Assembly (NCBI RefSeq): GCF_001305295.1
Contig: NZ_LJSI01000015.1
Location: 163,181 to 227,180, forward strand
Length of the DNA stretch: 64,000 nt
Source: Neptunomonas antarctica
GTDB lineage: Bacteria; Pseudomonadota; Gammaproteobacteria; Pseudomonadales; Balneatricaceae
Reading direction: 5' to 3'
Shown here: one piece after another, positions 1-8,985 of the stretch
How the letters are laid out: every line of letters begins with the position of its first letter
Position numbering within the stretch: the first letter of the stretch is position 1
Position numbers and translations under genes: made by a program
Notes under the pieces: generated by a model
Database searches by the model: none
The model's input: the letters and a program-made list of their open reading frames with translations, nothing else
What the model was told of the DNA's origin: nothing

Positions 1-215
1 GCCTTTCTTATATCATGTTCGGTAGAGTCTGCGGCGCCAGTGGCTATGTATATGTGTGCGCTTTTAGAGAGTTCGGTCAGTGTTTTGTGAGCTTAATATA
101 TATAACTAAAATATTGTTAAAAACACGTTTCTTATTTCAGTTTGATTTCAGGTTTGGCTTGTAAAGTAACCCCATCAAGCAGCGAAACACGCTGAACTCT
201 TTAAAGGAAACGACC

Positions 216-509
216 ATGAAAACTCTACTGACTACTGCTCTTCTTTCTTCTGCTCTTTTTGCTTCACAGGCGTTTGCTAGTGGCCTGAATGATTTTTCGG
301 CTCAGTCTGTTGAGGCTAACTTGGCGGCAGGCCATGTAGCCACAGCGCAAGGCTTCAAATCAATCGGTAGCCCTTTGTCTGACTTAGGTGCGTCGGTACA
401 AGCACATTTAGGTGATGGCCATCAAAACGCGGTTAACCGTGTTTATACAAGCGCCGTCGTACTAACAGGGTTAAACGTCCCATCTGTCTCTAGAGAAGCG
501 CAGCTTTAA
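216..509 (+). CDS. Small secreted protein of unknown function
   Basis: 97 residues. A clear Sec signal peptide covers about residues 1-21 (Lys-3, hydrophobic core, AFA before the likely cut), leaving a mature chain of about 75 residues without cysteines or recognised motifs. It is rich in Ala, Ser, Gly and Val. The ATG has a good ribosome site (AAAGGAAACG) a few bases upstream. A perfect 12-bp hairpin follows the stop, separating it from the convergent carbonic anhydrase gene. I do not recognise a family; periplasmic or secreted location is inferred from the signal peptide only. Confidence 0.7.
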   Translation: MKTLLTTALLSSALFASQAFASGLNDFSAQSVEANLAAGHVATAQGFKSIGSPLSDLGASVQAHLGDGHQNAVNRVYTSAVVLTGLNVPSVSREAQL

Positions 510-535
510 TAATTCAGCTTAGTCGATCGGTAACG

Positions 536-561
536 GTTAAGGGAGGCGTGCCTCCCTTAAC
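536..561. terminator. Hairpin between convergent genes
   Basis: Perfect inverted repeat GTTAAGGGAGGC (536-547) and GCCTCCCTTAAC (550-561) with a 2-base spacer, between the small secreted protein and the convergent carbonic anhydrase gene. No T-run follows on either strand, so terminator function is inferred from position and stem strength. Confidence 0.5.
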
Positions 562-567
562 GCCTTC

Positions 568-1110
568 TCACCCTGCCCATTCTTCTTGAAGATGCTTATC
601 TTTCAGCTTTACGTAATTGCCCGCAGTGTAGGTGAAGTAGTTCATTTCGGCTTCGCTTAGCGCCCTCACCTGTTTGGCTGGCCTGCCTACATACAAAAAT
701 CCACTGGCGAGTATTTTTCCCGGCGGCACTAAGCTGCCCGCGCCAATCACCACATCGGATTCAACGACAGCGCCATCCATAATAGTCGCTCCCATACCTA
801 CCAGCACCCGGTCTCCAATAGTGCAGCCATGCAGCATTGCCTGATGGCCTACCGTGACATGATCACCAATGATCAGCGGAAAACCCTCTGGATTGTAAGG
901 GCCTGCATGGGTGATATGCAGAATAGAGCCATCCTGTATGCTACAGGAGTGGCCGATACGGATTTTGTGCATATCGCCACGAATAACCACTAATGGCCAG
1001 ATAGAGGTATCGTCCCCGATTATCACATCGCCCAGCACCACCGCTGAAGGGTCTACAAAAGTTTTATTGCCGAGTGTGGGTGTTATGCCTTGAAAAGATC
1101 GAATGTTCAT
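568..1110 (-). CDS. yrdA: Gamma-class carbonic anhydrase-like protein (YrdA family)
   Basis: 180 residues, the usual family length, with the hexapeptide-repeat pattern of a left-handed beta-helix trimer. Visible: the RGD motif (residues 44-46), ILHITH (63-68, supplying one metal His), and H89 and H94 spaced five apart like the zinc or iron ligands of Cam/YrdA. Expected role is cytoplasmic, with carbonic anhydrase activity possible but often weak in this subfamily. The neighbour on the other side is prlC, an arrangement also seen in Pseudomonas (PA0066-PA0068), which supports orthology. It is divergent from prlC across about 160 bp. Confidence 0.88.
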   Translation of the reverse strand: MNIRSFQGITPTLGNKTFVDPSAVVLGDVIIGDDTSIWPLVVIRGDMHKIRIGHSCSIQDGSILHITHAGPYNPEGFPLIIGDHVTVGHQAMLHGCTIGDRVLVGMGATIMDGAVVESDVVIGAGSLVPPGKILASGFLYVGRPAKQVRALSEAEMNYFTYTAGNYVKLKDKHLQEEWAG

Positions 1111-1271
1111 TAATTATTACCCGCTTGCATCGCCATCATCAGCCCCCATTGTATACTAATCACTATTTTCTATTGTACTGGCATAAGTACAGATATAAGT
1201 GCCTACGACAAGTACTTGACGCGTTTCTGTAACGCTCATGTAACGTATATGAACTCGATTTGGAGAGATTA

Positions 1272-3302
1272 ATGAGCAATCCGTTATTGGAATCCACCCT
1301 GCTACCCCCGTTTAGCCAGATTAAACCCTCCGACATTTCACCGGCTGTGGATAAGTTATTAGAACAAGGGCGTGAGCAGATTGCCAGGTTGACTGGCGAT
1401 GTGAGCAGTGCTGAGTGGGATAAAGTGATTGCACCGCTGGATACGATTAATGATGCGCTTAATCAGGCCTGGTCCCCTGTGTCACATCTGAACATGGTAC
1501 TTAACAGTGATGAGTTGCGAGAAGCATATAACGAAAACTTGCCGAAGTTGTCGGCCTATTGGACGGAGATGGGCCAAAATGAAGGCTTATTCAATGCTTA
1601 TCGACGTGTGTCAGAGCAGTCTTCTGGTTTAGATACCGCTCAGAAAAAAGTACTGGAACATAATCTGCGTGATTTTCGTTTATCGGGTATTGATCTGCCT
1701 GTGGATAAAAAACAGCGTTATGCCGATATCCGCCAGCGCTTATCTGAACTGAGCACTAAGTTTTCTGAAAATGTGCTGGATGCCACACAGGGCTGGGAAA
1801 AACTGATTACTGATCCTGAAATGCTAAAAGGCATGCCTGAGATGTCGCTGGCGGCAGCAAAGCAAGCGGCTAAGGCTAAAGAGAAAGAGGGTTATCTGTT
1901 ATCGCTGGAATTTCCTTCGTATTTCCCGGTGATAACGCATTGCGATGATCGGGCGTTGCGCCGTGAAGTCTATGAGGCTTACGCGACACGTGCATCTGAC
2001 CAGGGGCCAAGTGCTGGCAAGTGGGATAATTCAGAAGTAATGACTGAAATTCTGACATTGCGTCAGGAGATGTCGGCGTTACTGGGTTTTGAAAGTTATG
2101 CACATTACTCACTCGCCACCAAAATGGCCGATACGCCAGAGCAGGTGTTGCAGTTCCTTTATGATCTGGCGGATAAAAGCGTTGATGTGGCTCGTCAGGA
2201 ATATAAAGAGCTATGCGCGTTTGCTAAAGAAGAGTTTGGTGCTGAGAGTGTCGAGTCCTGGGATGTGTCTTACTATTCTGAAAAGCTTAAACAATCACGT
2301 TATGCGCTTTCACAAGAAATGCTACGTCCGTACTTCCCTTATCCAAAAGTTCTTAAGGGAATGTTTGAGGTTGCAGGGCGTTTATTTAATATCGAAGTTG
2401 AAGAAGTGGCGGACGTTGATGTTTGGCATCCCGATGCGCGTCTGTTTGCCGTTAAGCGTAATGCAGAGACCATTGCGCGTTTTTATCTAGACCCTTTTGC
2501 CCGCGCTAATAAACAGGGTGGCGCATGGATGGATGATTGTCGCACCCGTCGTCGTCTCGAAGATGGTTCGTTACAACTGCCAGCGGCCTATCTGGTGTGT
2601 AACTTTAATGGACCTGTCGGTGATGATCCGGCACTGCTGACACATAATGAAGTAACCACACTGTTTCATGAGTTTGGTCATGGTTTGCATCACATGCTGA
2701 CGCAGATGGAATATGCTGATGTGAGTGGTATTAACGGTGTTGCCTGGGATGCCGTAGAGCTACCGAGCCAGTTTATGGAAAACTGGTGCTGGGAGCCTGA
2801 AGCACTGGACATTATCTCCGGGCACTATCAAACGGGCGAAACGCTGCCTGTCGAGTTATTAGATAAGATGCTGGCGGCGAAAAACTTCCAGTCTGCTCTG
2901 ATGATGGTGCGCCAGCTGGAGCTGTCCATCTTTGACTTTAAGCTGCATCATGAATTTGAAGCGGGTAAAACCGATATTCAAGGGTTGTTACAAGGGGTTC
3001 GTCAGCAGGTAGCCGCGATTACACCGCCGGCGTTCAACCGTTTTCAGCATAGCTTCAGCCATATTTTTGGTGGTGGCTATGCCGCCGGATACTACAGCTA
3101 TAAATGGGCTGAAGTGCTCTCTGCTGATGCCTTCTCATTGTTTGAGGAGCAGGGCGTGTTTAATCAGGAAGCGGGTCAGCGTTTCCGTGAAACAGTGCTG
3201 GAGAACGGGGGTTCTAAAGAGCCAATGGAGTTGTTTGTGGCTTTTCGTGGACGTGAGCCAAAAGTGGATGCGTTATTAAAACATTCCGGTATCAATGTTT
3301 AG
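1272..3302 (+). CDS. prlC: Oligopeptidase A, M3 family zinc metallopeptidase
   Basis: About 676 residues, the normal PrlC length. The M3 zinc motif HEFGH sits near residues 466-470, and the downstream GVAWDAVELPSQFMENW block supplies the third ligand Glu; the C-terminal FGGGYAAGYYSYKWAE signature is also present. Cytoplasmic endopeptidase that degrades short peptides, including cleaved signal peptides. I chose ATG at 1272 because GGAGAG lies just upstream; an in-frame TTG at 1260 would add four residues and overlap that ribosome site. Followed by a strong hairpin and then yheV, as in Pseudomonas. Confidence 0.95.
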   Translation: MSNPLLESTLLPPFSQIKPSDISPAVDKLLEQGREQIARLTGDVSSAEWDKVIAPLDTINDALNQAWSPVSHLNMVLNSDELREAYNENLPKLSAYWTEMGQNEGLFNAYRRVSEQSSGLDTAQKKVLEHNLRDFRLSGIDLPVDKKQRYADIRQRLSELSTKFSENVLDATQGWEKLITDPEMLKGMPEMSLAAAKQAAKAKEKEGYLLSLEFPSYFPVITHCDDRALRREVYEAYATRASDQGPSAGKWDNSEVMTEILTLRQEMSALLGFESYAHYSLATKMADTPEQVLQFLYDLADKSVDVARQEYKELCAFAKEEFGAESVESWDVSYYSEKLKQSRYALSQEMLRPYFPYPKVLKGMFEVAGRLFNIEVEEVADVDVWHPDARLFAVKRNAETIARFYLDPFARANKQGGAWMDDCRTRRRLEDGSLQLPAAYLVCNFNGPVGDDPALLTHNEVTTLFHEFGHGLHHMLTQMEYADVSGINGVAWDAVELPSQFMENWCWEPEALDIISGHYQTGETLPVELLDKMLAAKNFQSALMMVRQLELSIFDFKLHHEFEAGKTDIQGLLQGVRQQVAAITPPAFNRFQHSFSHIFGGGYAAGYYSYKWAEVLSADAFSLFEEQGVFNQEAGQRFRETVLENGGSKEPMELFVAFRGREPKVDALLKHSGINV

Positions 3303-3323
3303 ATTTTCAGGTCAGAAATAAAG

Positions 3324-3351
3324 GGTTGCTGCTGGAAATTCAGCAGCAACC
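3324..3351 (+). terminator. Strong hairpin after prlC
   Basis: Perfect 11-bp stem GGTTGCTGCTG (3324-3334) / CAGCAGCAACC (3341-3351), 6-base loop, starting about 20 bases after the prlC stop. No clear T-run follows, so it may act as an attenuator or 3'-end stabiliser between prlC and yheV rather than a full terminator. Confidence 0.5.
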
Positions 3352-3457
3352 AATCAGAAGATTTTATAAAAAAGTATATGTTTATCAATAGCTTAATTGT
3401 TGCATAAAAGGAACAATTGCATTTCTGGGCATTGTTGCAAAAAAAGAAGGCGTAAAT

Positions 3458-3718
3458 ATGACGGTAATAAAACGTTTTGTGGCGGGGGCTGTCTGTCCTC
3501 GTTGTGGTGAGATGGATACGATTCGTATCTATCGAAACGAGATTCGCGAGTACCGCGAGTGTGTTAAATGTGATTATGTGAACGGCCAGAATATTGATGG
3601 TTCCCCGGATGAGGCCGAGCTGGAAACACGGGTCAATAAAAAACCGGATCCTGCGCCTACATCAAAGCCGCTAATGTTTGTGCCTAATCCCGCTCTTAAG
3701 AAAAAAGATAGTAAATAG
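3458..3718 (+). CDS. yheV: YheV family zinc-ribbon protein
   Basis: 86 residues. The N-terminal half carries two CxxC knuckles (CPRCGEMDT and CVKCDYVN), forming a zinc ribbon; the tail is charged, proline-rich and ends in lysines. Length and motifs match the YheV family of putative metal-binding proteins, whose function is not established. GAAGG lies upstream of the ATG. It sits between prlC and tag, and the prlC-yheV adjacency is conserved in Pseudomonas. A role in nucleic-acid binding would be inference from the ribbon fold. Confidence 0.85.
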   Translation: MTVIKRFVAGAVCPRCGEMDTIRIYRNEIREYRECVKCDYVNGQNIDGSPDEAELETRVNKKPDPAPTSKPLMFVPNPALKKKDSK

Positions 3719-3766
3719 ATGCCGGTAATACTGGCGTTTTCAGCAGTATTGCATAAAGGATAAGCT

Positions 3767-4360
3767 ATGTGCCAGCGATGTTATTGGGCTACGAATAAGT
3801 CATTGTTAGAGCAGAACTACCACGATAAAGAGTGGGGTATGCCGCAAACAGAGGATAACGTTCTGTTTGAATTTCTGACTCTGGAAGCGGCTCAGGCAGG
3901 GCTGAGCTGGCGCACGGTGCTGGAAAAGCGTGAAGGGTATCGCCATTATTATAAGGATTTTGATCCGGTTTTAGTGGCGGGCTTTGGGGATGATGAACAG
4001 CAAAAAATGTTGGCTGATCCTGCTATTATTCGTAATAAACTTAAAGTGGCGTCGTCTATCTCGAATGCCCGTGTATTTTTGCGGTTACAGCAGGAGCATG
4101 GGAGCTTTGCCCGTTATTTATGGGGGTTTGTAGATAACCAGCCGCTGCAGAACAGCAGAAATAATCACAGTGAGGTTCCTGCTGAAACAGATGTATCCAA
4201 ACAGCTCTCTAAAGCACTGAAAAAAGAGGGGATGCGCTTTGTCGGGCCAACGATTATGTATGCTTATATGCAGGCTGTCGGCATGGTAAATGACCACGAA
4301 GTGAGTTGTTGTCGCTATCAGGCGTGTCGTGATGCAGGCGAAGCATTTTCTGTGAGTTGA
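3767..4360 (+). CDS. tag: DNA-3-methyladenine glycosylase I
   Basis: 197 residues, typical for Tag. Removes 3-methyladenine from alkylated DNA as the first step of base excision repair. Visible: N-terminal MCQRCYW, NYHDKEWG, FEFLTLEAAQAGLSW with the conserved Glu, and the C-terminal NDHEVSCCRY. The Cys near the N-terminus, the His of NYHD and the C-terminal His and Cys correspond to the zinc snap of E. coli Tag. The ATG is preceded by AAAGGATAAG. It converges with the MATE exporter gene with only about 33 bp between stops. Confidence 0.95.
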   Translation: MCQRCYWATNKSLLEQNYHDKEWGMPQTEDNVLFEFLTLEAAQAGLSWRTVLEKREGYRHYYKDFDPVLVAGFGDDEQQKMLADPAIIRNKLKVASSISNARVFLRLQQEHGSFARYLWGFVDNQPLQNSRNNHSEVPAETDVSKQLSKALKKEGMRFVGPTIMYAYMQAVGMVNDHEVSCCRYQACRDAGEAFSVS

Positions 4361-4393
4361 GAGCTTATATTTGAGAGTTGTATCTGGCACCGA

Positions 4394-5755
4394 TTAGGCA
4401 GAGGCTTTTCGTGTGATCTGCCACTGCTGTTTTCTGCTTAATTGCCAAAAAACCCAGCCGCCGCTGATGCCTCGGGCTAGAAACAGCGTCAGGTAGGCGA
4501 TCCATAAGCCGTGATTGCCGAGAGGTTGAAGTAACCACCATGCGGGTATAAAAACACAAAATACCGAGAATAACATGGTGTTCTGCATCGCTTTAACCTG
4601 GGTCGCCCCGATAAAAATCCCATCTAGCAGAAAACTCCACACGCCAATTAATGGCAGGATGATTAGCCATGGGAGGTAAATCATGGCTTGTTGTTGAACG
4701 TTTTCGATTGATGTTAATAGTTGGATAACCCAGCCACCCGCGACCCAGAAAAACAGCGAAAAAAGCAGGGCGGTTATCGCTGACCAGATCGCCGCAGTAG
4801 TAACGGTGCGATAAAAGCCGGTCATATCCTGACGACCGGAGCGCTTGCCAATTAAGGCTTCCGTGGCGTGCGCGAATCCATCGAGACCATTGGAAATCAG
4901 CAGTATAAAGTTGAGTAATACCGCATTGGCAGAAAGAATATCGGTGCCCTGACGTGCGCCTTGCGCGGTAAAAAAAGCCATTGAAAAGAGTAGAGCAAGG
5001 GTGCGGATAAATAGGTAGCGGTTCACCTGAAACAGCGCGGTATAGTGTCTGACCTGAGTTAATGATGCCGCCAGAAGCTGGCCGCTCATCGGTCTTAATA
5101 TACTTCTGCATAAATATAGTCCCAGCAGTAAGCTGCCGTATTCTGCGATTACGCTGGCCAGTGCAACCCCGTCGGCATGCATTCCCAGCCCGTAAACGGC
5201 AATAATATCCAGGACCATATTCAGCAGGTTAGTCACCGTTAGCAGCAGTAAGGGGATTTTGCTGTTCTGGTTGCCAAGAAACCAGCCGAGTAAGGCAAAA
5301 TTACACAGCACGGCAGGCGCACCATAAACTCTGATAGATGCGTATTGGCGTGCTTCTTCCGTGACTAATGGCTCGGCGGCTATCCAGTGTAGCGCCAGTT
5401 CAATAATTGGCGTTTGCAGCATAATAATACACAGGCCAATGAGTGTCGCCATCACTAATGACTGCGCTAACAGAGTACGGTTGGCTGTTGGATCTTCCGC
5501 GCCTAAAGCTTGGGCCGTTAGGCCTGTTGTGCCCATGCGCAGAAAGCCGAATGCCCAGTAAACAATCGAGAAGATCATGCTGCCGATAGCCACCGCAGCC
5601 AGATGATGGCCGTCCGGTAGGTGGCCTATAACGGCAGTATCCACCAGTCCGACCAAGGGTACGGTAATGTTGGACAGGATCATTGGCCACGCCAGCGACC
5701 AGACTTCTTTATGGTCGCGTTGGGTGGGCCAGTTAATGTGAGCAGATCGGAGCAT
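4394..5755 (-). CDS. MATE family multidrug/cation efflux transporter (DinF-like)
   Basis: 453 residues with about 12 predicted membrane segments and the two-fold MATE layout (PMILSNITVPLVGLVDTAVIGHL at the start). Inner-membrane exporter driven by a proton or sodium gradient. Sequence style is that of the DinF branch. Its ATG shares one base with the znuB stop (TGATG), so it is the last gene of a translationally coupled zur-znuC-znuB unit. That placement makes zinc-responsive expression likely; whether its substrate relates to zinc is unknown. Confidence 0.88.
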   Translation of the reverse strand: MLRSAHINWPTQRDHKEVWSLAWPMILSNITVPLVGLVDTAVIGHLPDGHHLAAVAIGSMIFSIVYWAFGFLRMGTTGLTAQALGAEDPTANRTLLAQSLVMATLIGLCIIMLQTPIIELALHWIAAEPLVTEEARQYASIRVYGAPAVLCNFALLGWFLGNQNSKIPLLLLTVTNLLNMVLDIIAVYGLGMHADGVALASVIAEYGSLLLGLYLCRSILRPMSGQLLAASLTQVRHYTALFQVNRYLFIRTLALLFSMAFFTAQGARQGTDILSANAVLLNFILLISNGLDGFAHATEALIGKRSGRQDMTGFYRTVTTAAIWSAITALLFSLFFWVAGGWVIQLLTSIENVQQQAMIYLPWLIILPLIGVWSFLLDGIFIGATQVKAMQNTMLFSVFCVFIPAWWLLQPLGNHGLWIAYLTLFLARGISGGWVFWQLSRKQQWQITRKASA

Positions 5756-6555
5756 CAGGCGTTGACAGTCTTTCGCAACGGGATCAGATAAATAATCACG
5801 AACTCAGCTAGCGCCGCTACCACAACGGATGGGCCCGCCGGTGTATCCCATGTCCATGAGCCCCAGATGCCGATTAATACCGCCGTGCATCCCAATACGG
5901 AGGCGTAAATGGCCATCTGTTCTGGTGTTGTAGACAGCCGCCGGGCAGCGGCCGCAGGAATCACGAGTAAAGAGGTGATCAGCAGAATACCCACAATTTT
6001 CATCGAGACGGCAATCACAATCGCAATCAGTACCATCAGAATTAAACGGGTACGGCTAACATTGACGCCTTCTACCTGGGCGAGTTCCTCGTTAATGGTA
6101 ATGGCAAGCAAGGACTCCCAGAAAACACGGATAGTGAGTAGTACAACGGCACCGCCTAGCAGAATCCAGACCAGATCCATAGGTGCAATGGCGAGCAGAT
6201 CGCCAAACAGGTAATCCATCAGATCCAGCCGGATATCGTCAACAAAGGAGATGGCGACTAAACCTAAAGAAAGAGTGCTATGAGCCATGATGCCCAGCAG
6301 GGTGTCGGTGGCGATCAGACGTTGTTTTTGCAGTGCGACGAGTACCAGCGCTAATAATACGCAGCAGACGATCACCGCGAGATTCAGGTTGAAATCCAGC
6401 AAAATTCCCAGCGCAACGCCTAAAAGCGCCGAATGTGCCAGACTATCACCAAAATAAGCCATGCGGCGCCACACCACAAATGCACCCAACGGCCCTGCAA
6501 CAATGGCAACGCCCAGCCCACCCAATAGGGCGTAAATAAGGAAGTCGTAAATCAT
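5755..6555 (-). CDS. znuB: Zinc ABC transporter permease
   Basis: 266 residues, hydrophobic, with 7-8 membrane segments of the metal ABC-3 permease family (GPLGAFVVWRRMAYFGDSLAHSALLGVALG near the N-terminus). Forms the membrane channel of the ZnuABC high-affinity zinc importer with ZnuC and periplasmic ZnuA. Start and stop each overlap the neighbours by one base (TGATG junctions with znuC and with the MATE gene), so expression should be coupled. Identification rests on family pattern plus the complete zur/znuA/znuC context. Confidence 0.95.
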   Translation of the reverse strand: MIYDFLIYALLGGLGVAIVAGPLGAFVVWRRMAYFGDSLAHSALLGVALGILLDFNLNLAVIVCCVLLALVLVALQKQRLIATDTLLGIMAHSTLSLGLVAISFVDDIRLDLMDYLFGDLLAIAPMDLVWILLGGAVVLLTIRVFWESLLAITINEELAQVEGVNVSRTRLILMVLIAIVIAVSMKIVGILLITSLLVIPAAAARRLSTTPEQMAIYASVLGCTAVLIGIWGSWTWDTPAGPSVVVAALAEFVIIYLIPLRKTVNA

Positions 6556-7352
6556 CAGTGTTTACACTCCGTCTGTACTTCCCTGGGCGCTTCCTCTGGA
6601 TGCGGGTGATCAGCAATCACATCGCCATGCGTATCATGCTGGTGATTATGGTGATGGTTATAGAGCGCCATACTGGCGGCGCCCTGTGGGCCAAATAGCT
6701 CAATAAAGGACGGATCATTACTGACATGTTCCGGGTGGCCTGAGCAGCAGATATGATGGTTGAGACACACCACATGATCGGTTGACGACATAACCAGATG
6801 CAAATCATGCGAGATCATCAGAACACCGCAGCCGCGCTTTTTGCGAATGCTGGCGATAAGATCGTAAAGCTCTACCTGGCCGTTAATGTCGACTCCCTGA
6901 ACGGGTTCATCCAGTACTAATAGCTCCGGCTCACGCAACAGTGCCCGCGCCAGCATAACGCGCTGGTTTTCGCCGCCGGAGAGATCGTGGATTGAGTGGT
7001 TCATTAAGTGTCCGGCACTGACATCATCCAATGCTTTTTGCATCTTTAGCGCGTCTTTCACGCGTGCCGTTTGTAAAAAGCGCTTCACCGTGAGCGGAAA
7101 TGTCCGGTCAATATGCAGCTTTTGCGGCATATAACCGACGCGTAAATTTGGCTGCAACCAGACACTGCCGCTAGTGGGTTTTATCAGGCCCAGTACAATA
7201 CGGACTAATGTGGTTTTGCCGGCACCATTGGGGCCAATAAGTGTGGTGATACAGTCTTTGTGTAGCGTCAGATTCACATTCTGAAGAACATGATTGTGGT
7301 CAAAAAGAACATTAATCTGGTCGAGCCTGACTAAATCTATCGGTTGGCTCAT
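6555..7352 (-). CDS. znuC: Zinc ABC transporter ATP-binding protein
   Basis: 265 residues. Walker [10 protein letters not shown], signature LSGGENQR, Walker [13 protein letters not shown] and the switch His ISHDLH are all present. The C-terminal tail is His-rich ([11 protein letters not shown] and later HPHP), as often seen in ZnuC, and may buffer or sense zinc. I chose ATG at 7352, which overlaps the zur stop as ATGA; an upstream in-frame start eight codons earlier would lie wholly inside zur. Powers ZnuB. Confidence 0.95.
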   Translation of the reverse strand: MSQPIDLVRLDQINVLFDHNHVLQNVNLTLHKDCITTLIGPNGAGKTTLVRIVLGLIKPTSGSVWLQPNLRVGYMPQKLHIDRTFPLTVKRFLQTARVKDALKMQKALDDVSAGHLMNHSIHDLSGGENQRVMLARALLREPELLVLDEPVQGVDINGQVELYDLIASIRKKRGCGVLMISHDLHLVMSSTDHVVCLNHHICCSGHPEHVSNDPSFIELFGPQGAASMALYNHHHNHQHDTHGDVIADHPHPEEAPREVQTECKH

Positions 7353-7840
7353 GGCTTGCTGTCTTCCTGTTGGCAATTAGGGCATACGCCTGCGACTTCA
7401 AGCGTTTCGGTCACCACGCTAAAGCCAATCTCGGCGGCACAGGCTTTAATGGCCTGAGATACCGCATCGGATTCCAGTTCAACAGCACTCTGGCAGCGGA
7501 TGCAAATAAGAAAGCTGTTATTACACGGATGTTCCGGGTGGCTGCAGCCAATAAAGGCATTAAGGGACGCTATGCGATGCACCAATCCCTGTTCCTGAAG
7601 AAAGTCCAGTGCCCGATAAACCGTAGGAGGCGCAGAATTGAAGCCTGCGGCGGCCAGTGCAGGTAAAAGATCATAAGCCCCGAGTGGCTTGTGGCTTTGC
7701 CAGATCAATTTGAGTACCAATTCGCGCACCGGCGTGAAACGTTGCTGGCGGCCACGACAAAGATGGGCCGCCTCCTGCAATGCTTGGGTAATGCAGCGGC
7801 TGTGATCATGTGATGGCTGGAAAGCGAGTTCGTTCTTCAT
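7349..7840 (-). CDS. zur: Zinc uptake regulator, Fur family
   Basis: 163 residues. N-terminal winged helix (about 10-95, with [29 protein letters not shown]) and C-terminal dimerisation domain with structural zinc pairs CIRC and CPNC. Represses zinc uptake genes when zinc is replete. It is the first gene of the zur-znuC-znuB-MATE operon and is divergent from znuA; two palindromes matching the Zur box lie in the intergenic region, so it probably controls both directions and itself. Confidence 0.93.
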   Translation of the reverse strand: MKNELAFQPSHDHSRCITQALQEAAHLCRGRQQRFTPVRELVLKLIWQSHKPLGAYDLLPALAAAGFNSAPPTVYRALDFLQEQGLVHRIASLNAFIGCSHPEHPCNNSFLICIRCQSAVELESDAVSQAIKACAAEIGFSVVTETLEVAGVCPNCQQEDSKP

Positions 7841-7887
7841 AAATAAAAAGTCATAGATAATAGGTCATAATCAGCAAGTCTGGATTT

Positions 7888-7902
7888 TGTTATGTTGTAA
7901 CA
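7888..7902. promoter_or_regulatory. Zur box 1 (predicted)
   Basis: TGTTATGTTGTAACA, a near-palindrome matching the core of the known Zur operator (TGTTATanTATAACA type). Lies nearer zur in the zur/znuA divergent intergenic region. Confidence 0.65.
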
Positions 7903-7914
7903 ATTGCTTTAGTT

Positions 7915-7929
7915 TGTTACATTATAACA
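7915..7929. promoter_or_regulatory. Zur box 2 (predicted)
   Basis: TGTTACATTATAACA, again close to the Zur core palindrome, 27 bp centre-to-centre from box 1 and ending 14 bases before the znuA start, where a bound repressor would block the znuA promoter or ribosome entry. Confidence 0.7.
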
Positions 7930-7943
7930 TCAATTAACCATGG

Positions 7944-8897
7944 ATGAAGAGCATGCGCCGACAAAGTTTACTATTGGCTTTATTATTTATAGTGTCTTTA
8001 CCCGTTTCTGCTGCCTCAGAGTTAAAAGTACTGACCAGTATTACGCCGATACAGTTGATTGCAAGTGAAATTCTGGCAGGCGTGACGCAGCCCGATGTGT
8101 TATTGCCTCCAGGCGCATCACCCCATCAATATTCATTACGTCCGTCGGATGTGCGCAAAATACAGCAAGCTGATCTTATCTTTTGGGTCGGGCCGGAGCT
8201 GGAGCGCTTCCTGGCAAAATCATTAGGGCAAACCGATGCAACCGTGATCGCGTTGATGGATGAGGAGGCGCACTCAGATGAGGAGGCACATCCAGATGAG
8301 GAGGCACATCCAGATGAGGAGACGCATCCAGATGAGGAGACGCATCCAGATGAGGCTGGCGACCATGACCACGACCACGGTGGTGCAGATCCGCATATAT
8401 GGCTTGATCCTCTGCATGCGTTGGAAGTTGCAGAGGTCATTCATGAGGCCGCGGTAAAAGCTGCACCAGCACAGAAAGCGCAGCTTGATAGTAATTATGC
8501 TGAGTTTTCATCGGCACTGCTGGCGCTTGATAAGCAGTTGATGCTTGAGCTGTCGCCGTTAGCTACGCGTGGCTTTGTGGTTTTTCATGATGCCTATCAT
8601 GGTTTCGTTGCACATTATAATTTGTTACAGCTGGATGCTATTACTATCAATCCCTCTAGAAAGGCCGGTGCGAAGCACTTAGCAGAGTTGCGCGAGGCCG
8701 TTATCCAGAGTAAAGCAGTCTGTATTTTCAGTGAGCCGCAATTTAGTTCAGCGGTGTTGCAGGCGGTTACGTCGGGATCGACCATCCATACTGCCGAACT
8801 GGATCCGCTGGGGCAAAGTATCACGCCAGGCAAAGGTGCTTATCTTGCATTCCTGACTGATTTCGCCGCTGTGTTTGAGGGCTGTTTGAAGGATTAA
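7944..8897 (+). CDS. znuA: Periplasmic zinc-binding protein of ZnuABC
   Basis: 317 residues. Signal peptide about 1-23 (ending VSAAS). Cluster A-I metal-binding fold with the usual ligands: His in GASPHQY, His in DPHIWLDP, His in FHDAYHGF and Asp/Glu late in the chain. Between the first and second ligands is the family's acidic His-rich loop, here built from five near-identical DEEAHP/DEETHP hexapeptides followed by GDHDHDHGG. It captures zinc in the periplasm and hands it to ZnuB. Alternative ATG at 7953 possible; the first ATG fits the signal peptide equally well. Confidence 0.95.
   Translation: MKSMRRQSLLLALLFIVSLPVSAASELKVLTSITPIQLIASEILAGVTQPDVLLPPGASPHQYSLRPSDVRKIQQADLIFWVGPELERFLAKSLGQTDATVIALMDEEAHSDEEAHPDEEAHPDEETHPDEETHPDEAGDHDHDHGGADPHIWLDPLHALEVAEVIHEAAVKAAPAQKAQLDSNYAEFSSALLALDKQLMLELSPLATRGFVVFHDAYHGFVAHYNLLQLDAITINPSRKAGAKHLAELREAVIQSKAVCIFSEPQFSSAVLQAVTSGSTIHTAELDPLGQSITPGKGAYLAFLTDFAAVFEGCLKD
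8259..8354 (+). repeat. 18-bp tandem repeat inside znuA
   Basis: Five consecutive copies of an 18-base unit close to GATGAGGAGGCGCATCCA (8259-8276, 8277-8294, 8295-8312, 8313-8330, 8331-8348) plus a 6-base partial copy. It encodes the DEE(A/T)HP loop. Frame is kept whatever the copy number, so loop length can vary by slippage. Confidence 0.95.
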
Positions 8898-8941
8898 AGA
8901 TTATACGGGAGGCTATATTTTTCAATATGGACGAAAACGGC

Positions 8942-8976
8942 TTCCCAAACCTAAAGGCGGTCTATATAATACCGCC
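8942..8976 (+). promoter_or_regulatory. Predicted sigma-70 promoter of tRNA-Leu
   Basis: TTCCCA (8942-8947), 17-base spacer, consensus TATAAT (8965-8970), then a GC-rich discriminator before the tRNA at 8986. The -10 box lies in the 9-base spacer of a perfect 6-bp inverted repeat GGCGGT/ACCGCC (8956-8961, 8971-8976). GC-rich discriminators are typical of stringently controlled tRNA promoters. Confidence 0.55.
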
Positions 8977-8985
8977 GACTTTCGA

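Noticed and set aside
7888..7929. Possible CRISPR-like or phage repeat
   Set aside because: The two palindromes are Zur-box-like operators; no array exists. No CRISPR array was seen anywhere in the window.
8126..8440. Long minus-strand Ser/Cys-rich frame inside znuA
   Set aside because: A shadow of the 18-bp repeats read on the other strand; znuA is certain.
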